Positions 25,007 to 39,100 of a stretch of DNA of 64,000 nt are shown piece after piece. The notes below the pieces were generated by a model. It saw nothing but the letters and a program-made list of their open reading frames with translations. It had not been told where the DNA came from and ran no database searches. The first letter of the stretch is position 1. Each line of letters begins with the position of its first letter. Where the stretch lies: assembly GCA_036852015.1 (NCBI GenBank), contig JAANDG010000466.1, forward strand, positions 53,563 to 117,562, read 5' to 3'. Source of the stretch: Pelodera strongyloides. Its lineage: Eukaryota > Nematoda > Chromadorea > Rhabditida > Rhabditidae. Position numbers and translations under genes: made by a program.

Positions 25007-26459
25007 ACCTGCAAAATAAAATACATATTCAACCCGCAACACGCTTGTATATTGTGCAAAAAATAGCAACTTTGAAACAGTTCAGATCCGAACGGGAAGA
25101 AACACAACAATTATCTGTTGGAAACAACCATTAGTAATTACATAAATATACATAATTGTAAATTGTAGCTATATTATGAATGCTTTGTCTAAAAATACAG
25201 GAACTAAAAAGCACCTTGCACGTAATTAGAACTACCAAATGCAGCAAACAAGACCAATCAAAAGGTATAAAACTGCTTCAGACAGTCAATAGCATAGAGG
25301 CACAGACAACCATGAATATATTTATTATCGCAAATGCCCCGTAGAAATCTTCCAGTTATTAAGGGGCACACTGAATGCCAACATAAATGCAAAAAACAAT
25401 GAAATGCATATTGGGAACTTTCGTCTGATCGATATACGGTTGACTCGTTACTGCGCAGTAAGAATGATTACTAAAAAAGGACTGAATCAAAAATTGGAAC
25501 TCATACCGTATAGAAGCCAGACAAAAAATATACGAACAAAGTCAGCTAGTTATAAAACATGACGAAAAGTATAACACGTTGCGGTATACGCAATTAATGC
25601 ACATAGAAAATAAAAAAGGAACAAAGAAACAAAGTATTATGCTCTAGAGACCCAAGAATAAGTAGATGGCAAGTTTGTGGGGATACAACGATGGAAATCA
25701 GTAATTAAAGAAAATAGTGGATACAATGTATTGCCCAAATAAAACAAGAGTTTGCCTTAAACAAAAGTTTGAAAAGTCGCATAACGAATAAAACAGAAAA
25801 TGCAAAAAAAAATACATATCAACAAGGATTTGGCTAGATGAGACACGTGATGAATAATGACTACAAATCAAAGTTTCACAAATACCCTATTAATAAAAAA
25901 AAAGCTCTATATGACAAAGCCCACTGTATATAAATAGCAGTTAAATTCTAATGGAAACAGTTACAGCAAATTGTAAATAAGCAAATCTCATTAACTTAAT
26001 AACTTGTTACTGGAGCTCACACTTTCAAAAAAGAATAGAGATAAAGAGGGCAACATTCAGTCCCTAAATCCTTTACCTTAACCTTTTCCTAAATGTGACA
26101 CAAAATGGTGTCAAAGAAGAAGAAAAATATATATGACACGATTTAATATTAAGATTCCGGTCACTCAATTCCTTAGCGGACCTAAGCTAAATACGAGTGG
26201 GAGCCGAAATCAATTCATTTCGCCAAATCTACACAGATGTTGCTACGAAAGTCTAAAGAGGTCATACTGAGTCCTCACTCCTTGTGCTCCAGTCTTAAAA
26301 GAGATAAAAATCTCAAGAGAAAAAGTCAGATCGCGCACTTTTATAAAATGGGCTTAATGTAATGATGTTATTGTCATTCCAATAAAAGAACAGTACACAA
26401 TCACTGACCCAACATAATCACCAATTTTCTAGACTAGATCATGAGATCGGCAATTCCGC
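25007..26459. other. Intergenic region between SPRYD7 and SBF genes
   Basis: AT-rich; no exon or obvious repeat seen. It contains the 3' flank of the SBF gene and the 5' flank of the SPRYD7 gene. Confidence 0.45.
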
Positions 26460-27188
26460 TTATTCTCTTAGCACCCATTCAATTCGTTCTTTCCATGTTT
26501 CCGCATCATTGAGACTGTCAGCTAGCAGAGAGTAGGTCCTCTTAGAGGTGATCAGCTAAAAGGGCAAAATGAAACATAGGCAATATCGCATATTAACGTG
26601 TCAATCATTATTTTTTTTAAATTCTTAGTATCGGGTACGATTTGACCCCTGATATTAGGAAAGATTTAGTAAGACTATTTTCTACAGTATCCGAACCAAA
26701 CGCCAACCAACCTCCAAAACTGCACGTTTAGCAGGTGCTCCATGACATGTCACTTCAACGCCTCTCACTTCACACAGATCAATTGATCCTCGTTCAACGG
26801 TGTCGTGCTCCGAGTCGTAATAGACCAACTGAAAGGGAGAATGTATTACTAAAACAAGTTTGGGCAGGTAGTGCACTCGAGCATACAAAATAAAAGAGGA
26901 CTGCTTCATAAATGTAACGAAAGGATTTCGTGCATGCACAAGCAACATGGCATCTGCGACAACGACAAATTTAGGACGAATATCGCAGTGTGTGAATTTA
27001 ACCCCCAAAGTACCTTGCTCGAAATACAAATCCAAAGACCCGCCAAAATAATACCTTATGATTGACGGCGTTAAGCACAAACCATCGCGGTTTCCACAAT
27101 TTGAACGTGGCTCCTTTCTTGTGCAAATATCCCTGATGGTTGACGTGATGTTGTCCATTTGGAGTGGTCAACGTTCGAGTTTCTGGTT
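26460..27188 (-). other. SBF gene: C-terminal PH domain
   Basis: Three exons encode [20 protein letters not shown], then [18 protein letters not shown], then [19 protein letters not shown] and [11 protein letters not shown] followed by the stop. This is a complete PH domain with the conserved tryptophan in the last helix, in the same place as in vertebrate SBF1/2. Confidence 0.93.
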
Positions 27189-30100
27189 CTGAATGAAAGA
27201 CACTTACATATTTTAGGTTTAGGCTATATTTTCTTGATCATAGGTGGAAAATTAATAGCATTTTTCTTACTTCCGATCGAGTCCATTGTGTTCGACATCT
27301 TCAAGGTCCGGTCAGTGTCCGGGGCAGGGGTATTCCCTCCAACGGAACAGATAAAATAGACCCCGCTCTGGCATCGTTCATGAATCAGCTGTCTGCATAT
27401 TCGACATCGAAGACCTGGAAACAAAATAAATATCAAGAGCACCGAAGGTTTGAATCAAACTACCTTAGATTCAGTCCAGAATTCACGACGCAAGTATCGT
27501 TTAGTCGCAAGTGTAAGCTCATTTGTCGTTCTCGTATTAGAAACCGTAAATAACCACTCGGAATGACATACATTTCTTCACAGTGCCTTCTGGCAGAAGA
27601 CTTATATTGCAAACTGCACAGTCCTGAGATGCAGGTCCCGAGTAGTGCTCGAAGTGATGGGATGGGACACTAGACACCACCCTGAAAAAAGCAGGAATCA
27701 GTTTTTATGGGAGTCTCACACATAAGCGAGCTTCACCGAGCCACACATTTACGAGTAGGCGTAAGCATCACAATGCTTAAATATAGTTACAAACCTGTGA
27801 GGCGTATTGTTAATCGCAGACTGCACTCCAACGGAGCGGACCAGAAGTCGAACAATCGCTTTTTTGCACAGAAGACGTTGCAACTGTCCATCCCAGGCAG
27901 TAATAGTCGTTACAGGGTACTGCTTAAATAAGCGGGAAGTTGGAAAGCATACTAACAATAAGACACAAAGGTAGCAAAAAAATGGAGTCTGAGTCTGCGG
28001 AGCAAAAAGCACAATACAATGCAAACCAAAGTGTAATTCCTACCTCCTCCAGCTTTGCAGCAATATCCGAATCTGACATTGTGGAAATCGCACGAATGGC
28101 TGCTTCAGCAGTTCCTCCGTCGTCAGCGGCAGATACCATGTGCTGTAGTAAATCATAATTACAATACAAATATTGTAGAAGCGTAATTACCAAAAATGAG
28201 ATATGCCAAGAAGTGAAACTACACAGCAACATACGGTAAACGAATAATGTGATAATAGATACACATACCTCGAAAAATGATCCAAATTTGTTCTTGCATA
28301 GCAAGTCTGCGCAAACACGTTCAGCATCGACGAATTCGGCCCTGTGCGGAACAGCTTCACCTCTAGACACGCTTTCAGCATTTCCTTGTGCTAGCTCCGT
28401 CAACGCCACTTCTAAATGAGAACGCGATTAGATGCACATATTTTACCTCGTCTGGGCCCGTTTTTTGAATGACCACATCATAAAATACGCAGGGAAAAAT
28501 TATTATGTGACATGAAGCTCCGAACAACTACTGACAATCAAACAACGCAAAAAAAAACACCCACCGAGGTCATACGGAGATCCATGTGACAAGAAATCTT
28601 CCGTATAATAATCCCATACGGAGAGGGCACCTAGTGATGTAGAGGGATGGAGAACTTCAAAGAGAGTAGGCGAATAGAGAGGGTTGAAGAAAATGACCGA
28701 TGTTTGACAGTGTACCTGAAAGGGGTCATTGAACCATAATACTGTAAATAAGCCTTTGACATGTTCTTACAGACTACAGTGTGCGGTAAACTTGAGCCCA
28801 TTTCATAAAAAAAATAACCTCAATATCATTCCAAATTGACATGATCTGTTGTGGAGTGGTGTCCGGAGCAGCCTGATCTATCCGTATTCTGTCTGCTTCA
28901 CAGTCAAGAAGGAAGGTGCGGTAGTAGGCGGACTGAAAATGCATAAACACTAATATATGTCAATAAATAAATGTGAAAGGGGTGGTATTCAATTGAGGGG
29001 TGGTATTCAATTGAGACACGCCTACTAGGAACTAGAAAAGCAATGTATCTCACCTGCGAGTGGTATGCGAGAAATTTGATGCAAAATGAGGAGAACTGGA
29101 AAGCAGCCGGAAATTGTACAGCCAATTGATGAACGCAGTCGAGGAAAAGAAGGAAGACAGGGGCCAGTCCACTGCCCTGACTGCCTATTGTGTGATTCGC
29201 ACGATGCGAAAAACGATGGCCGAAAGCCAACCATTCCTTCTCAACGAGAATCTGAAATCAGTATTAGCATTACTAAACGTGGTTGTGCTAGCGGGCAGCT
29301 ATACGTAAACATATTACATGAACATATTTTTTCCGGTAACTTCAAAGAATGTCTCACGCAACATCTTGAACTTATATAACTTGAAGCAATGAATTGAAGC
29401 AGTTAGCAAAGACGGAATCAGAACTAACTCGGAAACCCTCGAGAGTTCTGTAGAAAGGATCGAGCAGTAGTTGTGAGAGGGATGAAATAACGGAAGTCAC
29501 ATCCCAGCCCTCTTCCAGACATAAGGCGACACTCGAGTTGTACAGTTCGACAATGCTTGCCATTGACATGGAGATGGACAGCATGTTCGAGACCTAAAAA
29601 AAACTGCTGAGACGCATTTTCGCATATTTCACAAAATAGTTAAAAGCTACTAGCTTCCAAAATGTGTACGAAGCAACTTATGGATGTGACAAATGACAAT
29701 AACGATGCTAAATGCCAAAACGTATTTTCTGTATTTGTGATAAACCGAATCACTAAATGTCACTTACATGCTGCATCCACTGGGTTTCATCCAAAACGCT
29801 ATAAAAATTTCCATCAGGCACTCCCCAACCAGGGCACAGAACTCGCAACATCTTCTTGAATGACACCTTCAATTGGTGTGCACTCGCATATGTGAGAGGC
29901 ACAAACTCCGCGTTTGCATCGAGTCGTATTGACTAAAAAAGTAGAAAATAGAATTCAGTTTCCTTCCACTATGAAACATTGTTGTAGGTAATATCGATTT
30001 TGAGAATTGCTTTAGGAGAAAATAATCGCGGGCTCATTTCATGAAAATACAAAGAAGCTAGTTTTCTTTCGCTGAATCCTTATTCGGAACCCTTAGCGGT

Positions 30101-33100
30101 TTCCTTCCACTAATTGTAAGGTTGGATGCAACACTGTTGTAATGTCGAGTTTGATTTTTGGGAGAAAATAATAGAAGGTTCTTTGAAAGATTACTTTTAC
30201 ACAAATACAAGGAAATTAGATAGTTCACGTACCTTTGCATTTCCCTTGTCACCAAATATGTAGAGATTCTTTCGCTTAAATACGTATGAACCACCAGGCG
30301 TTCGCTTTTCCATTAAAAGCTTTGGGTACGCGCCGGCAGAGCTAACGAACTCTGGTCGGGCAGGTAGGGCTGAATAGCTGACTATTAGTGAAGTCGAAGT
30401 AAGACTGAGGATGTTTCGGCCAAACTTTAGTCATAAAAACCCTTACTTCTTCCTCCCTTCCCTCCACTGTTTCTTATCATATTCTGCAGACGATTCGGAG
30501 TCATTGAGCCCATTGTCGGGAGGCGGGCGCTAAATAATTTGTATGTTATGCACGCACATTAATATTATTTTGCAATTTCTTTTTAATCGGAAACTGACAG
30601 TAGCTGGTGCAAGCATAAGTGCAAAAGTAAATAAAAGGCAATTTCTCACAAAATGCATGTCATTTCAACATATTACATACCGCGTTTGTTCTGGAGTATT
30701 TGTAGATATCGACATTCCGTCCGTGTTTCCAGAATCCACAGATAGGAGTGAAGACAATGAGCCGCTGAGAAGCTCCTTTTCTCCTGTCGTGGACGAAGGA
30801 GAGATTAACGCTAACCGTGAGAGGTACATCTCCTGTAAGAATAAAAAATACTAATGTGAAAGAAATCATCAAACGTAAAGTATTTCCGCCTGCTCAGCGA
30901 ATGAAGTAAGATTGAACAGAGCCCCGCATACGATTTTCGGCACTACCTAGCATCTGGCACCATTCATGAACGAAACCATGTAAGCGAGCCATGTGAAACT
31001 ACTAGACGAGAAATTATAGATATACACCAAGTCGGAACACGTACCTGTACTTCTGTACTGTGCTGCGGTCCAGAACTACCAGAGTCCTTTGAAGCGACGG
31101 ACTGTTTAGATCCTTTATTAAAGGAAGGCGGTATTTCCGGTTGATGCATCAGGCTTGTCTAAATGTCAGCACTCTTCAGAGAATCATCAATTCCATTTAA
31201 ACTTTCTATCAGTGATCAACACATGCACATATTGAACCAATCATACAAATTTTTTGCAACTCAACTGACAATACATTCCTATAGCGAAGCATTCAGAAAC
31301 GTAAGGCCGCAAGAACAAATAGCTTGCGGTGCTGATTACGAACACAATAGTATAAAATATGCAACTGAAAGGTGCAGTAACTGAAAAGCTCAAGTTGCAG
31401 AAATAAGGGATAAGCTTTATGTAAAAGAACGTCCGAGTTCGTCTCTCACCAACACGAAAATTTGACTAGCCCTGATAAGGGATATCGAACGTCGTGTGCT
31501 TTGATGTATCGCATCGGACTGATGGGCAACCTATACCAGCAAGGAACAACAAACTCCAAAGATACAGTCAAACGATCCCCATAGGTGGTGCCAACAAAAA
31601 CAACGAATGTGCATGTGCCTCACCAACCACCAACCATAAATGGAAAAAGCTAGCACGAGTCACGACATTACGATACTACATAATTATTCAGACAATAACT
31701 ACATAACACTGACAATCATTTGCGATCCCTGTTCCTTTATCTGAGCTATTGTTTTTCCCTAGAAAGAAAGGGTAATGCTGAACTGCATTAGTAATGAAGA
31801 CAAAGTAGAAGCGCCAAATGAGGTTTTAAGTGTTAACTAAGTAACCAACCTGCATTTTTATTCGTTGAACGACAGCAATGTTGGAGTTGAGACCCGATCC
31901 GCGGATAATCATTGCACCAGAAGCGGAAACCCAAGTGATCACAGGAAAACGTCCATGCTTGAACCCTTTGGCTACTTTGTGGAGAACATCATCAGCAAAA
32001 CCAGCAGGCACAATTAGTGTAGACGGGTAACTAAATAGCAATTTCAAACAATTGGTGAAAATCAAAGGACGACAAAAGCGAGCTTTACAATCTTTCAAGA
32101 TCACTTACGTTTTCACGACTTCGTGCTGAGAGTTGAAGAATGATATCCTAAATGGAGTTCCTTCTGGTCCAAAGCCCAATCTATCGTAATCCTTAATATA
32201 CTGCCTATGGGTGTCCGGCATTGTCAACGGGTTCACTAACGTGTCACTTGCTGTTGAGACCACTTCTGGAAAAACCTTTCAATAAAAGATGTGACAACAG
32301 CAAGCATCTTTCACGTGGATGAAAATAAGGGGCGCTTCATAATTACGAACAAAGCAAAGATAACCTGAATAACCTGATAAATCCAAATAATCGGAGTTCG
32401 GCGTCTGCCTTGCCACAGAGTCATTGAAAAAGATTGGCTTATTTGGGAAAGTGTATCCAATAGTGCGTTGTTGGGGAACGAGCGTCTGAGATGGAGTCTT
32501 TCGCATTAGCGATCCTAGAATACGCAGATTCAATTAAAATATGCGGAGTGAGAACAAACACTCCTTCTTGATAACTCACTTACCCTTGAAGATGTTCTTC
32601 TTAAAGTCCCTGATCGTGTTATACTTTGGTCGTGTGCCAACACCGATGTTTGGTTCCAGAAGATGAGCGGACGAGGAGTACGCGTACAGTGTATGAGGGA
32701 GAGACTGGGGCCATCTCAATGCCGATAATGTCTTACTCAACTCCTCAACTGTATTTGGAGCAACCTAAATTTGATAAAAGTGTAAGTCAAGAGGAAACAT
32801 CTGTTCTCCAGATCTGTTGATGTACTGAAGTGTACGACTGAATTAGTGATTTTCAACTACCTCTTCATCAAACACCACTTGAACTAGTTGGAAGCAAGAC
32901 GACCGGAACTGTAGGCAACTATGAAGACCTCCCGCCACCTGAAAAATAGACATGCTGAGTTAGATAAGATTCCACGCAAATATCATGACTTTGCTAAAAA
33001 GAAGAGATGGCAGCAGTTCAGCTAACCATAAGCGTCCTATATGTACCACTGCGAGGATGTCACGACATAATCGGTAGAAAATCACCTTTGATGGAATACC

Positions 33101-36100
33101 GGCCAATTGCCCAGTTGTCTGAAGAGTACTATCAGAGATGTTCTTATCCTTCACCAGGGCCATGATTGGAATTGTTCGAATCACAGTTTGGTCGTTCACT
33201 AAACGTGTAAATCATAGTCATATATTTTTAATACATTTGTGACACGAATTTTGTCATAAATTTTGTCACACGAATCGAAAAGAAATATAGATTCAATGCA
33301 AATAACGAATTAGAACTCACACAAGGGACTAACTGGCGATCCCTTGAAAATAATTCTATAATTTGTGAGGAATAACGCTCCTTCGGCGGGAAGCAGACAC
33401 ATCGATGATTCCGCAACGCTAGCTGCTCCGACTTCCAATTTCTAAAGAACACAAGTACTAAAGAAAACAGACATTATTACTAAATAACCTCCAATGTATT
33501 ACGGTAATTTATTTTGGATACAACCACCGAATACCGAGACAGATTACCAACCTGTTGATTAGGTAGAAGGAAAGCTCGAAGTCCAGGGACAATAACTTTC
33601 TCAGAAGGGGAGTACAGGACAGGCATTGGCAGTTCTGATTTCGGTATCGAAGTGAACTTCTTGCTCTCGTAGTAAACTTGTTCTAGATTGTCTATGTGGA
33701 CAGCGACGAAGCCGGGAATGTCCTGTTCTAAAATAAGCATAAATAAAGACTTGTAGATTCGTTACAGGAGCAGTAGTTTCCGGTTGGAATGGAAACAGAA
33801 CTTACGCAATCGGTCGGTTAACTTGGGATCAAGGCTCGCTTCACTACAAATTCGATCGATAAGTCGACTTATCCATTTGACGATCACAGCTCCCCAATCA
33901 CCATCATTCACATTCTCAATGACACCAGATTCAGACTCGGTCATTTGGGAAGAGGCATCGTCCTACAATAGAGTAAGATTTACAGCTGCATGTTTCTCCC
34001 AGTATTAACATAAGGAACTACGCAACGCCGCCGTTCACATACGAAACGGCTACAAATACTGATAACAATCAGTAACCACTAGAAAACAAGTACACTTTCG
34101 ACCGAACCTCAATTTCTGCAGACGGCCGATCGTTTCCTCTTGATTCCAAGTCACTTTTATTTATTCTTCTCAGTCGAGACGGATCCAATGGGACTCGGAA
34201 ATACACCTAATTGTACGTAAAGTTTTGTTATCGCAAACAAAAACTTAGCATTTAAGCAGCACTAGCCCGCCGAGACAACACGTTCGAATTTGCACTAAAA
34301 TACAGTGATTTCTAAAAAAAAAAAGAAAACAAAATGCACCAAATCAAAGCAAACTAAAGCTGAAAGTTACCATGAGATTGATGTAATGCTTGGCTTGTCC
34401 GTAGACAACACTTTCTTCCTCGGAGCTCCATCGAGACAAATCATCATCATTGTACGTATCGAGCTAAATGTGGAAATACAAAAGTTACACCTTCACTGTG
34501 TTTTCCTTACCCACTGTTATTACCACAAATTATGCAGGCATTAGAATAAATTAATGAAACCTTTTCTAAAAGAAAAACATTGATCATACCTGTTCCAAAC
34601 GTGCGGCAACTAGTTGCATTGCTGTCGGTTCCTCCATTAGATTCCACATGTCAAAGCGGCTCTGAAAAGAAAAAGGTGTAACTAAGTTCCAATTATCCTA
34701 ACAACATATTATTTAGAGCTTGCTATTGACATACCTTTGTGGAAAACAAGTAGTTCTGTTCATTGCACTTCGTCTCCAGCTTTTCCGAGGCGCACATGTA
34801 CTGCCTGAAAGAAATTCAGTTGTGGAAAAAGAAAAACGATAAAAATGTATATACTGAAGGCGGAGAGTGGACAAAGAGGGAGTAGAAGAGAGAAATCTAA
34901 AACAAAACAAACAATTCTTATCGAAAAACATGCCTCCTCATCAATTGATGTACATCGTGAAAGAAAGCGGCTTGCCAGAAATCCTGATTCAGCCACACAG
35001 GATGCTCTTGTATGCAAGTGTATGCGAATTGGTGAACACCTGTGCCGAGAGGCTAAACATTTGAATTTTCAGTATTGCTTAGAAGAAATTTAGGACCTCT
35101 TAAGCATACAGATGGCCAACGTAAGCCGAAAATGCAAGGAAGTATATAGCCAATCGACTTCAGATAAAACATAAAAATGGAAATAAAACTACTCACCCTG
35201 CAGTAGACATGGGATAAATAGAGGCACGCGTAGGCGATGCCGTGCTCATCCTCTGGACTTTCATGATCCAAGGCACAGTTCATGAGTCGGACAACCAGAT
35301 CGAATTGTTGAGGAGACAATGTACCACGGTGGATCGGATTTAGAACGGCTGAGAGTTGCTGGCAGAGGGCCAGACGGGCCGACAATGCTCTCAGTGAGAG
35401 TTCAACCGCACATAGCATCTACAAACAGAAGATACCAATATGAACTAGTAACCTAAATATGTAAGAAAGTGATAAACCATGACTTTGGTATTGTTAGAAT
35501 CAACCAACGATGCACTAAAAGCTCCGCACATTGTAAGCAAGCTGGAAAGTATAAAACAAAGGAATGCAGGAATGGATTGTGTCCGTTTCTCACCTTTCTC
35601 GCATCAGCTAATCGATTGTCGAAAATGGCCTTTATACAAGTGGTTAATACTTCCAATCGTCGAGAGTTTATACTTAGATGATCGTCAGCGATGTTCAAAG
35701 TGCCCTCGGGGACAGTTCTAAAAGAATCTATTTTGATAAAAATGAAGGTGAAAGTTCTCGAAAAAAACATGAGAACAAACTGTACCTCGGTTTCAAAGTC
35801 TCCGGAGTGATCAGGTCCTCTTTCTTCATATTTTCAGCAATTAGGTGATTGATGCGGTCCGTATCCAGATGCACATCTCCATTACTTTCGACAGAACTTC
35901 CCCGCATTCGGCAGTTTCCATTGGTGAGCAACATCTCGCTCGGACGGATTGGAGTCGAAAAAGGAACTTCTTGGTATTCCTAAAAGTTAGGCATTATAAC
36001 AACTATGGTTTGGACAACAAAACAAAAACAAACAAAAAGGTATCTTCAAAAACCCACGTTCTCCAAGAATAAATCGGCCAATTGCTGGATATTCTCCATC

Positions 36101-39100
36101 ATTTCCGTTTTTCCGGACGTCTCGCTAGCAGCGATTTGGTTACTGGTGTTCACCCACTAAAAGTATAAATTTGAATTCGAAGATACATTGGCCAGTAGAG
36201 GAAAAAATTACTAGCAAAGAACTGCTAACCTCGTCAAACATATCACATGGCCTATAAGGTAATCCCCTGGAAGCGATGAACATCTGGAACATTTGACTTC
36301 CCAAAAGGTGACGAATGAACGGATGGCCAGACAAACATCTGAAGTGCAAGTTATGCACAATCAGGAAATATTACGTAATGGTTGTGCATGTGTTAGATTA
36401 AGAATCCACACATAGAAGCTTAAAGATCATTGATGAGCAGCAGTGACATACCAACCTATATGTAAAACAACACACTAACCGTGCTCCCATGAACGCAGCC
36501 TTGTGAAAGACAATCAGTGGTTTCCTATGTAATCGCACAAGTTCCAGACACGTTCTGTATCCATACAGGAGTTCCATAAAGAAGCGAAGGAAACAGGCGC
36601 GCACGAGTTTATCCTAAATATAATTAGTCGTTCAACAGAAAACAAACACGGAAACCTGAAAGAGTAAAGCATCACAGGTGTATTTTAAAGCCGTTAAAAT
36701 TAACGAAATAGGAATACCAAATGTTCCGGTTGCCGTTGCGGAGGGCAACTTGGAGGCACAGCTTTGTCAGCAGAAGCTAGACCGGGAGAAAGGACCTTAA
36801 AACATTGTTCTTAGTTCTGAATCATTCCGAAATGCCCATCCCAACTCACTGAATGAAGAAAATGGAGACAACTGGGTTTCTAAACGCAGACATTCAAAAT
36901 ACCTGTTGTAATGACGCGACAAGTCGAGTGTAAAAAGGTTCCGGAATAGCAGCAAGTTGTGTTGCTTCTGGGATGATCACCGATCCTATGTCAAGGTCTA
37001 CTAGCACAGCTTCCACCTAAAATATATTGTTACTTTGGTAGAAAACGGCGTTTCGGTCCTATCAATGGGGCGTACTCAGTACAGGCAGCAAATTCGAGCG
37101 AAAGTTGGTATTGTATGTGAAATGGATTCGCCAAGAGAACAAGAATACCTTTGGTAATGACGGAAGAGATTGTTTGAATACACCCATAATATAAGGGGTC
37201 GGGCTTTCCAGGTACTCGTGCATAATATCGGGTAAAACTGGCACGAACGTGTAGCTGAAAAGGTACATTATACTCAGGTTAAAAAAGTGATGCGACTGAT
37301 GTATCCCCAGCCTTGGGTTGACTGTTTTAGCCATAAAATAAATGCACTGACCCGGGAAGTGGTAAGAAAAACAAACCTATATTCAAAAGGGAATAGTAAA
37401 CATCGTATCGCATAAGCAGTATCGGCTAGTCTCGCTTTGGAAGACGAAATCAAAATCATTCGAAGGTCGCATATTAACGATCGCATAACAAGAAGAAGAT
37501 TGTGAATGGATCCTGAAAACCAACTATGATGTAAATCAAAACGAGCCTGTTTATTACAAAAGGAGAAGAGATGTGCTTAAGTTCAGGCGTGGTATTATGC
37601 CTTGCCTATTCAACCTTCCTGAAAAAGAAAGTATTGAAACAAAAGCAGGACTGGTTAGAAAACTGCCAAACAACATACCTAGCTGTTTGACAAGCTGAGC
37701 GACTCTGTCACCGGTTATCGGAACAGACGTCTGTGACATTGGCCTAACGGACAGCCTTTCTCCATTCAGAGCGAATGTGATTGGAGTTCTTCCACAGAGA
37801 CGAACGCCTGAAAGAGAGCCACATTCAATAATAATGTCACATAAAGGTTTGAAGGTTTGCTTCATCTAAGTCTGATACCCCCCCCCTCATTTTTCTTCAA
37901 CAGTGCCGACAATAGTATCATCCGACAAACACATCGACAGGAACAAACCCGAAACAATTGTTGCAATCATTTGTTCGGCTCCTCCATTGTTGTTCACTAT
38001 AGCAGCATATATTCGATTAAGACAATTCTGCAAAAGATAATCCTTCATTTGCTGAAAATGTGACTAGAGCATGTCCAGGTTGAAACGCAACTACAGATAT
38101 TGCATCAAGCTCATATCATCTTCAGCGCGATTCGTGTCCAAAATAAAAGATTGTCATAGGAAGAAAAGACTTACTCTGAAGAGATCGAAGTAGGCATATC
38201 TGGAGACGATGACTAGAATCTTTGGTCGGAACACGGAGGTAGCGGGTCCGGCCAATTCAACATCCACATCAATGTCCTCTACCTCTTCTTGCACCTTAAT
38301 CCAAAACTTTTTCGCATTCATGTTACAACGGCATAAGACTGCTGGGAACGATTAATATGTTGGCCCAGCGGTCCAAAACATGAGTTACACATTAGATAAA
38401 ATAAAATAAAATACACACTAAATAAAAGATAAGTGCGCCCACAAGAAAGTAAACATACAGCAAATAGAACAATTTTACCGAGAAGCAAAGAAATAAACAG
38501 AAAACAACAAACCTGAAGACAACACGCATATTGTTGCGCTCCCATAATGTCAGTCAATGTGCATACGAAGTAAGTGGGATCTTGCTTCTCAGTCGTCAAT
38601 TCCCAACCATGAGGAGAGGTAAACTAAAGAAGAGCAACATAAGCCCGCCTGTTGTATTACGCATTCAGAAGTTGTGCAATTAGAATATCATAGATTCACT
38701 TTACTCCTAGTATAGGAAAATATAATTCGATGTGTGCGTGTGTGCGGGGGTAGCAGAAACCAGTCAATCATTCAAAATACACAGAAGACAAATAAATAAT
38801 TATTAAATACACCGACCATTTGCAGACTTCCCGAAAGTGGATTGTCCGGCCAATCCGCATCCGGGAACCGGTGTGCAATAGAACCCACTCCACATTGTTC
38901 TGTAAGTACTTCATTTTCGGAAACATTCATTTTTGGTATATTCTCCAAGGTTTTCATACAGATTTACCGCCATTTACCGTAATGTAACAATGCGAATAAC
39001 CAACGCCAATAAACGACATTGATTTCATTATCATTCGCCCGTATATACACAAAATAACTCGATTGTGCCCTCTCTCGATCCCCCTTCGTTTAGACTACAA

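Noticed and set aside
26682..27158. 158-codon minus-strand frame as one exon
   Set aside because: It runs through an intron of the SBF gene in a frame different from the PH domain in its first part; the spliced frame gives the correct PH sequence.
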